Below, piece after piece: positions 55,663 to 63,920 of a DNA stretch of 64,000 nucleotides (positions within the stretch are counted from its first letter, which is position 1; each line of letters begins with the position of its first letter). The position numbers were made by a program, and so were the translations under genes. The DNA comes from Brevibacillus brevis (GTDB taxonomy: Bacteria; Bacillota; Bacilli; Brevibacillales; Brevibacillaceae). The stretch spans positions 4,863,001 to 4,927,000 of the forward strand of contig NZ_LR134338.1 in the NCBI RefSeq assembly GCF_900637055.1, given 5' to 3'. The notes under the pieces were generated by a model. The model did no database searches. It worked only from the letters and a program-made list of their open reading frames with translations, and had not been told where the DNA came from.

Positions 55663-57750
55663 TCACTGCATAAAATCCGCCATGATGATCTCCGTATCAA
55701 ACGGCGTAATTCCCTCTTCCAAGGAAAATACCGTATCTGCCTCTTGCGCTTGATCAGTCAGGGTCCCTCTCGCCTGTGCATGAAGCATGAACAACTCATG
55801 CAGGGTAGGCTTCACCAACGAGGTGAGCGCTCTTCCCATCAGCTCCACCCCTCCGGCATTGGACTCCACATTGTTGGCAAACCGCGGATCGGAATTCAGG
55901 GCGATATCCGTCCAAATCACTTTTCTCTCCACGAGATCCAGAATGACCGGGATACAAATCCGCGTGTTTGCGGCGAGATCAATCTTGTCCTGTACCGTCT
56001 GCGGCTCGAAAATTTCTCCTGTCTGTGGCGCCGAACGAATCATCCAGCCTGCGTAGCATTCAGGCAAATCGCAATAAGGCTGACTCGTAAACGAATACAG
56101 GTTCATGACGACATATCGACCGCCATAGCGGATGACAGAATCCATGTCGATGTCGATGAATTCGCACGCGCCTTTGGGCGCCTCCACAATATCCCCGCTG
56201 TGGCACGCTTGATACTTGTCGGAACGCAGATTGGTATAGGATATATGCTCCATGTATCTCCAGTCTTCGTTATAGAGCACGGCAGACAAATCGATATCGA
56301 CTCTGCCTGTAGGGACATCGTTGACAATCCCTTCTCTCCACCACAGGAAAAAGCGAATCGTTCCTCCATCCGGGATCGTTAGCCGGGAGCCGCGTGCAAT
56401 CGTACGCAGTGCTTTGCTGGCAGATCGCATCGAAAACGGAACGAGATGCTCCTGCAGCCGCGGGTCGATATAGACGTTGCCCAGCGCCGGCAATTGGGCA
56501 AAACGGTTCAACAACGATGTCCGGCAAATATCCGCTGCCTTCTGTCTGATGTCCTCTGGAAGCCCTGGCACTCGGTTTTCGATTGCCTGTACTTTCGCCA
56601 CTTGCCCTTTCGGAAAAAAGGTCCGCCATTCCCCGTAGCTATCCCGTTTGTCGAAGTGATTCATGACTTGCAGAAGAACTGGAGTCGATACACCACCCGC
56701 AATTTTCTCGAAGGCAGAGAGGACTGAACTCCCCTGCTCCGTCAAACGCAATAAATGATCCAGACGTCGGGCAAATTCCCCTGGACGCTGTTCGAGCAGC
56801 TTGATCGCCGTATTCACATCCGCACGGACCAGCGCCTGCTCTACTTGGCTATTGAACGTCTCGACCTTGTGATTGTTGCGCAAAATATCGAATGCTTCTG
56901 CCGCTTTCGGATAGCGATCCTTATATTCAAACGGATGCAAGATTTCCCCGAGACGAATCCATCTGTTTTTGTAACGATTCATGTCTTCTACGATATTCGA
57001 GCTGGCTTCCAGCAGGCTAAGGAGCAGCCTTCTCTCCCCGCGTTTGAACTTGCGAAATTTTGCAGGCTCTGCCAAGCTCACATCCCCGTCAGACAGCGCC
57101 ACTGCCAGACGCAACACATCTGTCGCGGTCTTGCAATAGTGGGCAAAAAAAGCAGCAGGAAGCTTGTCATACTTCAGCAACAGGCTCGCAGCAATCGCCA
57201 CGTTTTCCTTTTGGGGAATCTCCGCTGGCAGAGCTTCAGCGATTCCTTCATAGGCCTGAATCAAGCCCTCCAAGTCATCCCTGTCAGTAGCAGAGAGTGA
57301 GCTATTGGAGCGCAGCAAGTTCATTCCTATCTGCAACAGCTCTTCGTCTGTGCCCAAATGAATCAGCTTCAGGCGAGATTCTCTCAGCAGAGGCAACCGT
57401 TTTTTCACTTCGTGCACAGGAAGGTTCCACGTCAAATAATGAATGATCGCATTTACAAACAGCTCACCCTCGCTAGCCTCCATGACTTGCTTAGGAAAAT
57501 TCGGATACATCGGCTTGTACTGGCGGGATGACCCGATCTTTACCTTGAGTACAGCTATCACATCCGAATAGAGCGCGAAAAACTCTCCTTCCGACAGCGT
57601 CCGGATTCTTTCTAGCAATTCCAGCGAAAAGGTATAGCCCAAGCTCTCAATATTGCGCAAAGCCGCAGCTAAATAAGAGGTAGGCAGTTCATGCTGCCCC
57701 TGATGTACGATGATTTTATTTTTCCGGCGAAGGTAGATTTGATTTTTCAT
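55663..57750 (-). CDS. Large cytosolic protein with TerD-like C-terminal domain
   Basis: About 695 residues, no signal peptide. Residues 1-430 are mostly helical, with LPTSYLAAALRNIESLGYTF, MYPNFPKQVMEASEGELFVN and IHYLTWNLPVHEVKKRLP, plus Leu-rich helical repeats. From about 455 the sequence turns beta-rich and resembles TerD-fold calcium-binding domains (GRVDIDLSAVLYNEDWRYME, YTNLRSDKYQACHSGDI, CEFIDIDMDSVIRYGGRYVV). Proteins of this design accompany tellurite/stress (Ter) systems, though no terABCZ genes are near. GTG/ATG codons at 57759, 57756 and 57750 all lack a ribosome site and follow directly on a terminator-like hairpin. Function unknown. Confidence 0.8.
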   Translation of the reverse strand: MKNQIYLRRKNKIIVHQGQHELPTSYLAAALRNIESLGYTFSLELLERIRTLSEGEFFALYSDVIAVLKVKIGSSRQYKPMYPNFPKQVMEASEGELFVNAIIHYLTWNLPVHEVKKRLPLLRESRLKLIHLGTDEELLQIGMNLLRSNSSLSATDRDDLEGLIQAYEGIAEALPAEIPQKENVAIAASLLLKYDKLPAAFFAHYCKTATDVLRLAVALSDGDVSLAEPAKFRKFKRGERRLLLSLLEASSNIVEDMNRYKNRWIRLGEILHPFEYKDRYPKAAEAFDILRNNHKVETFNSQVEQALVRADVNTAIKLLEQRPGEFARRLDHLLRLTEQGSSVLSAFEKIAGGVSTPVLLQVMNHFDKRDSYGEWRTFFPKGQVAKVQAIENRVPGLPEDIRQKAADICRTSLLNRFAQLPALGNVYIDPRLQEHLVPFSMRSASKALRTIARGSRLTIPDGGTIRFFLWWREGIVNDVPTGRVDIDLSAVLYNEDWRYMEHISYTNLRSDKYQACHSGDIVEAPKGACEFIDIDMDSVIRYGGRYVVMNLYSFTSQPYCDLPECYAGWMIRSAPQTGEIFEPQTVQDKIDLAANTRICIPVILDLVERKVIWTDIALNSDPRFANNVESNAGGVELMGRALTSLVKPTLHELFMLHAQARGTLTDQAQEADTVFSLEEGITPFDTEIIMADFMQ

Positions 57751-57765
57751 TGGCATCACGAAAAA

Positions 57766-57837
57766 AATCAGGAAAGCAGTACCCCTAATGGTGAACCAAA
57801 CCTTTAGCTCAGAAGGAAGGTGTACAATAGCCTGATT
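57766..57837. repeat. Repeated hairpin element, copy 1
   Basis: The left arm (57766-57789) and right arm (57811-57837) pair: AATCAGG with CCTGATT, and AGTACCCCT with AGGTGTACT-like sequence. A/T tracts flank it on both sides, so it could end transcription in either direction. The arms are identical to copy 2 at 59602-59665 except one base, while the loops differ in length and sequence. Confidence 0.75.
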
Positions 57838-57976
57838 TTTTATTCCTTTTTGTCATTTTTATACAGTTTACTTCAATTTTTCCTGATGGTAAAGCTCTCC
57901 CTCAGGAACGAGAACAAATCCGTCCCTGGTCCTAATTCGATTTCATTCCGCTGCCCGTTATTCCGTATTCTCCATC

Positions 57977-58014
57977 CCTGTAAAGTGAATAGCAGAGTAC
58001 CAAAACTTTACAGG
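57977..58014 (+). promoter_or_regulatory. Inverted repeat covering the ribosome site of the next gene
   Basis: CCTGTAAAGT at 57977-57986 is perfectly complementary to ACTTTACAGG at 58005-58014, and the second arm runs into the AGGAGGGAG ribosome site. It could be an mRNA hairpin masking the site, or an operator. Confidence 0.45.
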
Positions 58015-58030
58015 AGGGAGAACTCGATTC

Positions 58031-58915
58031 ATGAATCAATCTGTTATGGAAAGTCATACAGCACCCCCTTTCTTTCAAGGGGAGAAATGGTTAGTGTATA
58101 CCGGCATGCTCGGCTTCTTATTGGCTGCCATTTGTGCAATCTGGGTCATGCTGCACGGAGGACCCGTCGCTCCAAATGGCGATGTCTCGAAAGCGTTTTC
58201 CTTTAATGCCGCACTCGGAATATTTTTATTGTCGACAGCCGCAATCATTCCGTTATCTGCCCTGGGCACGCGAAGTAGAGCTTTCTTTCGCTGGTCTTAT
58301 ATCTTGCTTGCTTTATACTCGTACGGAGCGGAAACTGTACAAAACTTCCGCGGCGTGGACCCGAGGTTTGTCAAAAATGGCACACCCTTCGACGTCGCTG
58401 TCGGTTCCATTTTTACTTTTGTGGCTCTTCTCTTGGTCCTCTTTTATGTATTCATTGCCATTCAGTTTTTCCGCAGAAAAGCATATTCCCTACACCCAGA
58501 GCTGGCAGTTGGCATCCGCTATGCAATGATTGCGATTATGCTCTCGTTTGCGGCAGGCCTCTGGATTTCATTCAATGATGGTCGAGTGGTCGGGCAGCAG
58601 GGGAATATCATTTGGCTCCACGGTATTGGTTTTCATGCTCTGCAAGCAGTTCCTTTTGTCGCTTGGTTAGCTGAACGTAAAAAACACGTGTCTACTGGCC
58701 GTACGGGATTCATCCATCTCACAGGTATCGCCTACTTGCTCGGTTTAGCTGCAATCGGCTGGCAAACTTATCTCGGTCGTGCTGTTTTGGAGATGTCCGT
58801 ATTGCCGATTCTCGCCGCCTGTTGTTTCTTGGTTGCCTTCATTCCAATCGTTTACTTCCTTCTACAAAAGAACGATGCAAAAAAGCTCCACAACACTTCT
58901 GATATTCCGAACTAA
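58031..58915 (+). CDS. Polytopic membrane protein of unknown function
   Basis: A 294-residue protein with about eight hydrophobic segments (for example TGMLGFLLAAICAIWVML, IRYAMIAIMLSFAAGLWI, GIAYLLGLAAIGWQTYLG). Conserved-looking loops include YGAETVQNFRGVDPRF and WLHGIGFHALQAVPFVAWL, with two His in a membrane context that might bind heme or metal. No family can be named. The ribosome site AGGAGGGAG lies behind an inverted repeat. A peroxiredoxin gene follows 75 bases on. Confidence 0.7.
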   Translation: MNQSVMESHTAPPFFQGEKWLVYTGMLGFLLAAICAIWVMLHGGPVAPNGDVSKAFSFNAALGIFLLSTAAIIPLSALGTRSRAFFRWSYILLALYSYGAETVQNFRGVDPRFVKNGTPFDVAVGSIFTFVALLLVLFYVFIAIQFFRRKAYSLHPELAVGIRYAMIAIMLSFAAGLWISFNDGRVVGQQGNIIWLHGIGFHALQAVPFVAWLAERKKHVSTGRTGFIHLTGIAYLLGLAAIGWQTYLGRAVLEMSVLPILAACCFLVAFIPIVYFLLQKNDAKKLHNTSDIPN

Positions 58916-58990
58916 TTGATTCTCCTTATCATTCGTGATACTTTGTTACCAGTACCTGACATACGGTATCAGAAACGAGGAGATTGATCT

Positions 58991-59521
58991 ATGACAGCGC
59001 GTATTGGACTTCCTGCACCTGATTTTACGATGGACACCGTTACGTTTGACAACGGATTTCCCTTGCCAAAGAGCTTGGTAGACTATCGTGGAAAATGGCT
59101 TCTTTTGTTCTTTTACCCGTTTGACTTTTCGAAAGTATGCCCGACGGAAATCCTCAGCCTCAACCGCCGGATCAAGGAGTTCGCGGATTTGAATGTCGAG
59201 GTGCTTGGCATTAGCGGCGACAGCATACATACACACAAAGCATGGATGAGATCGGGTGAAGGCATCGGTCCACTCTCATTCCCGCTCGCTTCCGATTACA
59301 GCAAAGAAGCGACCCTTGCATACGGTGTACTGGACGAAGCAACCAAAGCCCCGCTGCGCGGCAGCTTCATCATCGATCCAGAAGGCATCCTGCAATACGC
59401 AGTCATCTCCAACTCCAAGGTTGGCAGAAGCGTAGATGAGACGCTCCGTGTGATCGAAGCTCTGCAATCAGGCGGATTGTGCCCTATGGACTGGAAGCCT
59501 GGGCAAAACACGATATCCTAA
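58991..59521 (+). CDS. Typical 2-Cys peroxiredoxin (AhpC/TSA family)
   Basis: A 176-residue protein with ACGAGGAG before the ATG. It reduces hydrogen peroxide and organic peroxides. The peroxidatic Cys is in FYPFDFSKVCPTE near residue 55 (usual motif FTFVCPTE), and the resolving Cys near 164 in GGLCPMDWKPG. FPLASDYSKEATLAYGVLDE and RGSFIIDPEGIL complete the fold. The upstream TTATCATTCGTGATA is weakly PerR-box-like. A terminator follows the gene. Confidence 0.93.
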   Translation: MTARIGLPAPDFTMDTVTFDNGFPLPKSLVDYRGKWLLLFFYPFDFSKVCPTEILSLNRRIKEFADLNVEVLGISGDSIHTHKAWMRSGEGIGPLSFPLASDYSKEATLAYGVLDEATKAPLRGSFIIDPEGILQYAVISNSKVGRSVDETLRVIEALQSGGLCPMDWKPGQNTIS

Positions 59522-59537
59522 TCGATCAACATAAACA

Positions 59538-59579
59538 AAGGCCGCATGATCGCTTGCACAGGATCATACGGCCTTCTTT
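59538..59579 (+). terminator. Terminator after the peroxiredoxin gene
   Basis: AAGGCCGCATGATC and GATCATACGGCCTT form a 14-bp stem with one mismatch around a 10-base loop, then a T-rich tail. Confidence 0.9.
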
Positions 59580-59601
59580 CATTTTAGAATAGGCATAAAA
59601 A

Positions 59602-59665
59602 AATCAGGAAAGCAGTACCCCTAATATCCAGTAATTGTAGAAGGAAGGTGTACTATAGCCTGATT
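59602..59665. repeat. Repeated hairpin element, copy 2
   Basis: Arms at 59602-59625 and 59639-59665 match copy 1 (57766-57837) with a single difference, while the loop is 13 bases against 21. It lies between two converging genes, after a separate terminator, so termination alone does not explain its presence. Confidence 0.75.
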
Positions 59666-59702
59666 CATCCACCATACCATTATTTATCTTATTTGTAAAT
59701 AC

Positions 59703-61277
59703 TCATCTGGACACGACCGGGTACGGAAACAAGTCCACCACACGCATGGTCTCCCCGCTTTCGTTGGTAAACACGACATGCTCTCTCCGAAGCTCAGTGG
59801 GACTCTCCAAGCCACATGCGGCCGCCAGCGAGAACAAGCCTTCTCTTAACTGCAAAATATAGTTCATGACACGCCACTGCTTTTCTGCCGGAACCAACGC
59901 CTCCTGGTATTTGGAATCTGTCGTAGTGACTCCTGTCGGACATTTACCCGTATGGCATTGCATCGCCATGATGCAGCCAGTGGCAATCATGAAGCCGCGC
60001 GCGGAGTTGACGCAATCCGCTCCCAATGCCATGGCGATCGCTACTTTGTCAGGGGTAACGAGCTTGCCAGCAGCAAAAATCTTGATGCGGTCCCGTACGC
60101 CGAATTTCCTCATCGTATCATCGAGAATGATCAGCGCGGCGAAAAGGGGCAAGCCCATGCCGTCAGCCATTGCCTTAAACATTGCGCCTGAACCGCCCTC
60201 AGAGCCGTCAACCGTAATGAAATCCGGGTAAATGGACAACTCCAGCATTTTCTCAAAAAAATGCTCCAACCGCTTTGGATCGCCAACGACGATTTTTACT
60301 CCCACCGGCTTGCCTCCCGCCTCCTGCAAACTGCCGATGAAACGCAATGCTTCATCCGGATTTGTAAGGAATTCGAAGCGGTTCGGTGAATTGACCGTTT
60401 GTCCTACAGGTACCAGCCTTGCTGCCGCGACTTTTTCCGTGACCTTGGAGCCTTCGAGGTGCCCACCGCGTATTTTGGCCCCTTGATGAAATTTCAGTTC
60501 GAACGCTTTGATGTTCGGGATGCTTGCCTTTTTTTTGTATTCTTCGATCGAAAACTTGCCCTTGTCATCACGGAAGCCAAACATCCCCGGCCCGATTTGC
60601 GAAATGATATCCGCACCCGTGGAGAGATGCACTTCTGCGACGCCACCCTCTCCCGTATTGATCCAAGAACCGCCTGCCATACGTGCCCCATACCCAGTGG
60701 ACATGATATAGTTCTCTCCCACTGCTCCAAAGGAGGTAGCTGAAGCACCGAACATCCCTTTTAGCCGCCAGGGCTCCCTTCTGTTTTCGCCCACGACAAT
60801 GACATCCTCGTCATGCAGCAGCCACGGCTTAACCTCTTGTTCCTCGATAAACTTTTCTCTTCTTGTAAACAGTCCCTCATGGGTAATCTCATACTTTTTG
60901 CCAGGGACGACTTTCTCGTTATCTACCCGCAGCTCACTCGTCAGCTTCGGGAACATCGCATTGGACAAATAGAAGCCGGGCTTCTCGTAATCGCGTTTCC
61001 CTCCGAACGAGATCAGATCCGTCCGGTATTTTGCCGCATACATGAGGCCCACGAAGTCAGCTCTGGAGAACGGCCTCCCGTCTGTATCATCGTCAAACCA
61101 ATACTGACGAAGCTCAGGCCCGAGCTTTTCCAGCAAATAGCGCATCCACCCCAAAAACGGATGGGATCGAATAATGGAGTGCTTCGGCTGTTTAGACAGG
61201 GCATACATGTACCCGAAAAATACAATGGGTGGTAAAAGTATGATGAAGATAATGACGCATAACAGAGTAGGTACCAC
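59703..61277 (-). CDS. Glutamate-synthase-like FMN-binding protein (YerD-like)
   Basis: A 524-residue protein: an N-terminal membrane helix (LLCVIIFIILLPPIVFFGYM), then the FMN/glutamate-synthase central domain. Landmarks: FGASATSFGAVGENYIMSTG, GEGGVAEVHLSTGADIISQI, KAFELKFHQGAKIRGG, FITVDGSEGGSGAMFKAM and a Cys cluster GCIMAMQCHTGKCPTGV for a 3Fe-4S centre. It lacks the amidotransferase domain of true GOGAT large subunits, as in B. subtilis YerD and archaeal-type homologues. The physiological reaction is not established. Confidence 0.9.
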   Translation of the reverse strand: MVPTLLCVIIFIILLPPIVFFGYMYALSKQPKHSIIRSHPFLGWMRYLLEKLGPELRQYWFDDDTDGRPFSRADFVGLMYAAKYRTDLISFGGKRDYEKPGFYLSNAMFPKLTSELRVDNEKVVPGKKYEITHEGLFTRREKFIEEQEVKPWLLHDEDVIVVGENRREPWRLKGMFGASATSFGAVGENYIMSTGYGARMAGGSWINTGEGGVAEVHLSTGADIISQIGPGMFGFRDDKGKFSIEEYKKKASIPNIKAFELKFHQGAKIRGGHLEGSKVTEKVAAARLVPVGQTVNSPNRFEFLTNPDEALRFIGSLQEAGGKPVGVKIVVGDPKRLEHFFEKMLELSIYPDFITVDGSEGGSGAMFKAMADGMGLPLFAALIILDDTMRKFGVRDRIKIFAAGKLVTPDKVAIAMALGADCVNSARGFMIATGCIMAMQCHTGKCPTGVTTTDSKYQEALVPAEKQWRVMNYILQLREGLFSLAAACGLESPTELRREHVVFTNESGETMRVVDLFPYPVVSR

Positions 61278-61350
61278 TTGTGCTTACCCTCCCCAAACAC
61301 AATATTCTAGTAAATCATGTCAAGGATAGGATGCAACAAGTCACCTGTTT

Positions 61351-61662
61351 TTAATCGTATTTCTCATCATCCTCGCGTATTTGCCCATCTACGATCAATT
61401 CCAGCTCGGTTTCAAAATTCAGCATGATCTCTACAGGCAGCTCCTCCGCAACCTCCGCCATGTCCGGAAGAAGCAGTGCATCCTCCAGCGTATCAGGCTT
61501 CTTCTCCAGCTGATCGTACCACTCGCGGATTTGCTCCATCATGCGGTAAAACGAAGCCTCAAACTGATTCGCATCGTCCTCCGCGTCGTCCTCGTGGCTC
61601 TTTTTCATCCGCTCCCAATATTCCAGCGTCGTGCGCAGTGCTTTCTCTATGTTTGTATCCAT
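61351..61662 (-). CDS. Small acidic protein of unknown function
   Basis: A 103-residue, strongly acidic protein with AAAAGGAGAGACG before the ATG. Mostly helical: IEKALRTTLEYWERMKKSHE, then FEASFYRMMEQIREWYDQLE, then a beta-like end IMLNFETELELIVDG. No family recognised. The 249 bases upstream, up to nosD, contain a TTGACA-like -35 box near 61785 for the opposite strand and no gene. Confidence 0.65.
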   Translation of the reverse strand: MDTNIEKALRTTLEYWERMKKSHEDDAEDDANQFEASFYRMMEQIREWYDQLEKKPDTLEDALLLPDMAEVAEELPVEIMLNFETELELIVDGQIREDDEKYD

Positions 61663-61911
61663 TTATCGTCTCTCCTTTTCGTCTCTTCCTTCTCTCCCAT
61701 TTAGTATGACCGCTTTGATTGCACAATGCCACCTCAGACGTCTGGCTCTCACACCCTTCCATTTTTTATAATCGTTGCGTTTTTTGACACGTTTTATAGC
61801 CCGGTTGAGTCATACGAAAATGAAAAGAGGCTGTTATCCTAAATGTAGCTAGCAGCCGATTATCCGGCAATAAACAAGAGAGCTCTCTAGTGGAATAGGG
61901 GAGGATGCGCC

Positions 61912-63324
61912 CTGTCTTTACGATGGATTAATCGAAAATTATCTCTCTCGCTACTTTTCGTCTCCGTCATTTGTATCGTTGCTCTACAGCTGCCGATCAC
62001 AGCCAAGGCAACGCTTGCGGATTCTGACTCCTTGCAGGCGATGATTGATCAAGCACGCCCTAACGATACCGTTACCATCCCATATGGCTTGTACAAAGGT
62101 CCTATCCGTATTACCAAGCCGATTCAATTGGTAGCCGGTGGTCAAGTGAAGATCATCAATCCGACCGAGGAGGAGGCAACGCTCACGATTGAAAGCGACA
62201 ATGTGAGCGTGCAAGGAATCCATATCGTGGACAAACGTATCAACAGTGATGTTGCCGCTCTTGTCATCCGTGGCGATCAAAACTTCCTGGAGAACGTCAT
62301 CGTTGAAACGAAAGGAATCGGTATTCAATTACGGCAAGCAGACTACAACACGCTGCACAACGTTCAAGTCATCGGAAAAATCAAAGGCGATGGCAGCCCA
62401 ACGACCAGTACTGGACATAATCACGGGGCACAGCCCGAAGTAAAGCCAAAGCAAACGGAAAAAGCGAGACGAGGTAACGGAATCGACCTGCGTGAATCGC
62501 ATCATAACCGTTTCATTAAAAATCAGGTGACGAATGTCGAAGATGGCTTTTACGTCGAAAATAGCGATCGAAACCATCTGGAACAAAATCTGGTGACGAA
62601 ATCGCGGTACGGCTATCACTTCATGGGTACCTCTGATACAACGGTCATCAACAACATTGGGATGGAAAATGTGACGGGCTCCCAGCTCATGGAATCGCGC
62701 AATCTGACGGTTACCGGGAATCAATTTTTGAAACAGCAAAAAAATCCTGGTTCGCAAGGAATTCTTCTGATTACCGTACAGAACACGCTAGTTGCGAACA
62801 ACACGATTGAGGGGAACCGCGTTGGACTGTATTTAGAGCAATCATCCGGCATTACGGTCAAAAACAATTTACTCAGTCTCAACTTTATCGGCATGCAGTT
62901 TTTGGCCTCGTCTGACAACGTATTAACCGATAACCAATTTGTCTCCAACGTCATCCAAGCGCAAGCCCAGGATAGCCAGAACAACAACTTAAACAAAAAC
63001 TACTGGGACAATCTGCAAGGACTCGATGTGACCGGGGATTCCCGCAGTGATTTGCCATACGAGATGAATCCTTTTTACTTGGGTTTGACCGATGCGGTTC
63101 CTGCCTACCAGCTGTTTTTTCAAGCCCCGGGATTCGTGTTTCTGGAAGGCTTGTTTACAAGTGGGGCCGGCTCAGCAATCAAGGACGCATCTCCTTTAAT
63201 GCAACCCTCGGACACCGTGCTAATTGAATCGGGAAAAACGAGCGGTTGGGGTGCAGGCATTCTTGGACTTATCTTGTTAATAGGAAGCTGTTCGATCATT
63301 TATATAGGAGTGAAAAAATCATGA
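61912..63324 (+). CDS. nosD: NosD-like periplasmic beta-helix protein (copper maturation)
   Basis: About 470 residues if translation starts at CTG 61912, seven bases behind AGGGGAGG. No ATG, GTG or TTG exists in frame before 62032, yet the codons from 61912 on encode a clear signal peptide (RKLSLSLLFVSVICIVALQL, then PITAKA). The mature part is a right-handed beta-helix of the CASH/NosD type (NDTVTIPYGLYKGPIRITKP, NRFIKNQVTNVEDGFYVENS, NVTGSQLMESRNLTVTGNQF). A charged, His-containing insert interrupts it near residue 165. The C-terminus is a membrane helix. NosD works with NosF and NosY in copper-site assembly, classically of N2O reductase. Confidence 0.9.
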   Translation: MSLRWINRKLSLSLLFVSVICIVALQLPITAKATLADSDSLQAMIDQARPNDTVTIPYGLYKGPIRITKPIQLVAGGQVKIINPTEEEATLTIESDNVSVQGIHIVDKRINSDVAALVIRGDQNFLENVIVETKGIGIQLRQADYNTLHNVQVIGKIKGDGSPTTSTGHNHGAQPEVKPKQTEKARRGNGIDLRESHHNRFIKNQVTNVEDGFYVENSDRNHLEQNLVTKSRYGYHFMGTSDTTVINNIGMENVTGSQLMESRNLTVTGNQFLKQQKNPGSQGILLITVQNTLVANNTIEGNRVGLYLEQSSGITVKNNLLSLNFIGMQFLASSDNVLTDNQFVSNVIQAQAQDSQNNNLNKNYWDNLQGLDVTGDSRSDLPYEMNPFYLGLTDAVPAYQLFFQAPGFVFLEGLFTSGAGSAIKDASPLMQPSDTVLIESGKTSGWGAGILGLILLIGSCSIIYIGVKKS

Positions 63325-63902
63325 ACAAAATAAAAACATGGTGCACAACAATCGGAGCAATTATCGGCATTAGCCTGCTTATGGTCGGCTGCGGAAGCGA
63401 AGAGCCAAAACCTGTAGATATCGCAGAAGGCGTAGACAAATGCGACCTTTGCAAAATGCATGTCCCTAATGATCACAATGCTACTGAAATCGTCTTAAAA
63501 GATGGAAAAGCACTGAAGTTCGATGATCTCGGTTGCATGCACAACTGGACGAAAGAAAATGGAACCGATAACGTGGCTGTACAATTTGTCCGCGATTACT
63601 ACACAGCAGAATGGACAAAAGCAGAGCAAGCTACCTACGCTTACGACAAAGACTTCAAAACGCCGATGACGTATGGCATCTATTCCTTCAAAGAGAAGTC
63701 TGCTGCAGACAGCTTCGTTCAGGAACAAAAGAAAGGCATTGTCATGAGTGCGGAAGAGTTGAAAAATCATAGCTGGGAAAACAGCATGAGCAAGCACATG
63801 AACAAAGACGGTCAGTCTTCCGAAGGGCAACATAATGGCGGTCACGAAAGCAAGCCAGCCGATCACGGCAGCAACAGCACTACCCCAACCACACACAACT
63901 AA
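63321..63902 (+). CDS. nosL: NosL-like copper-binding lipoprotein
   Basis: A 193-residue lipoprotein. Its ATG overlaps the nosD stop (ATGA). Signal with lipobox LLMVGCG, then the NosL core: DKCDLCKMHVPNDHNATEIV with CxxCxM, and FDDLGCMHNWTKE. NosL is a Cu(I) chaperone in the Nos system. The last 45 residues are hydrophilic with repeated His (SKHMNKDGQSSEGQHNGGHE and more), an unusual extension that may hold extra metal. Confidence 0.93.
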   Translation: MNKIKTWCTTIGAIIGISLLMVGCGSEEPKPVDIAEGVDKCDLCKMHVPNDHNATEIVLKDGKALKFDDLGCMHNWTKENGTDNVAVQFVRDYYTAEWTKAEQATYAYDKDFKTPMTYGIYSFKEKSAADSFVQEQKKGIVMSAEELKNHSWENSMSKHMNKDGQSSEGQHNGGHESKPADHGSNSTTPTTHN

Positions 63903-63920
63903 CAGAGGAAGTGGAGTCTT

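Noticed and set aside
58921..58990. PerR box ahead of the peroxiredoxin gene
   Set aside because: TTATCATTCGTGATA only loosely resembles the PerR consensus; noted under the gene but not listed as a site.
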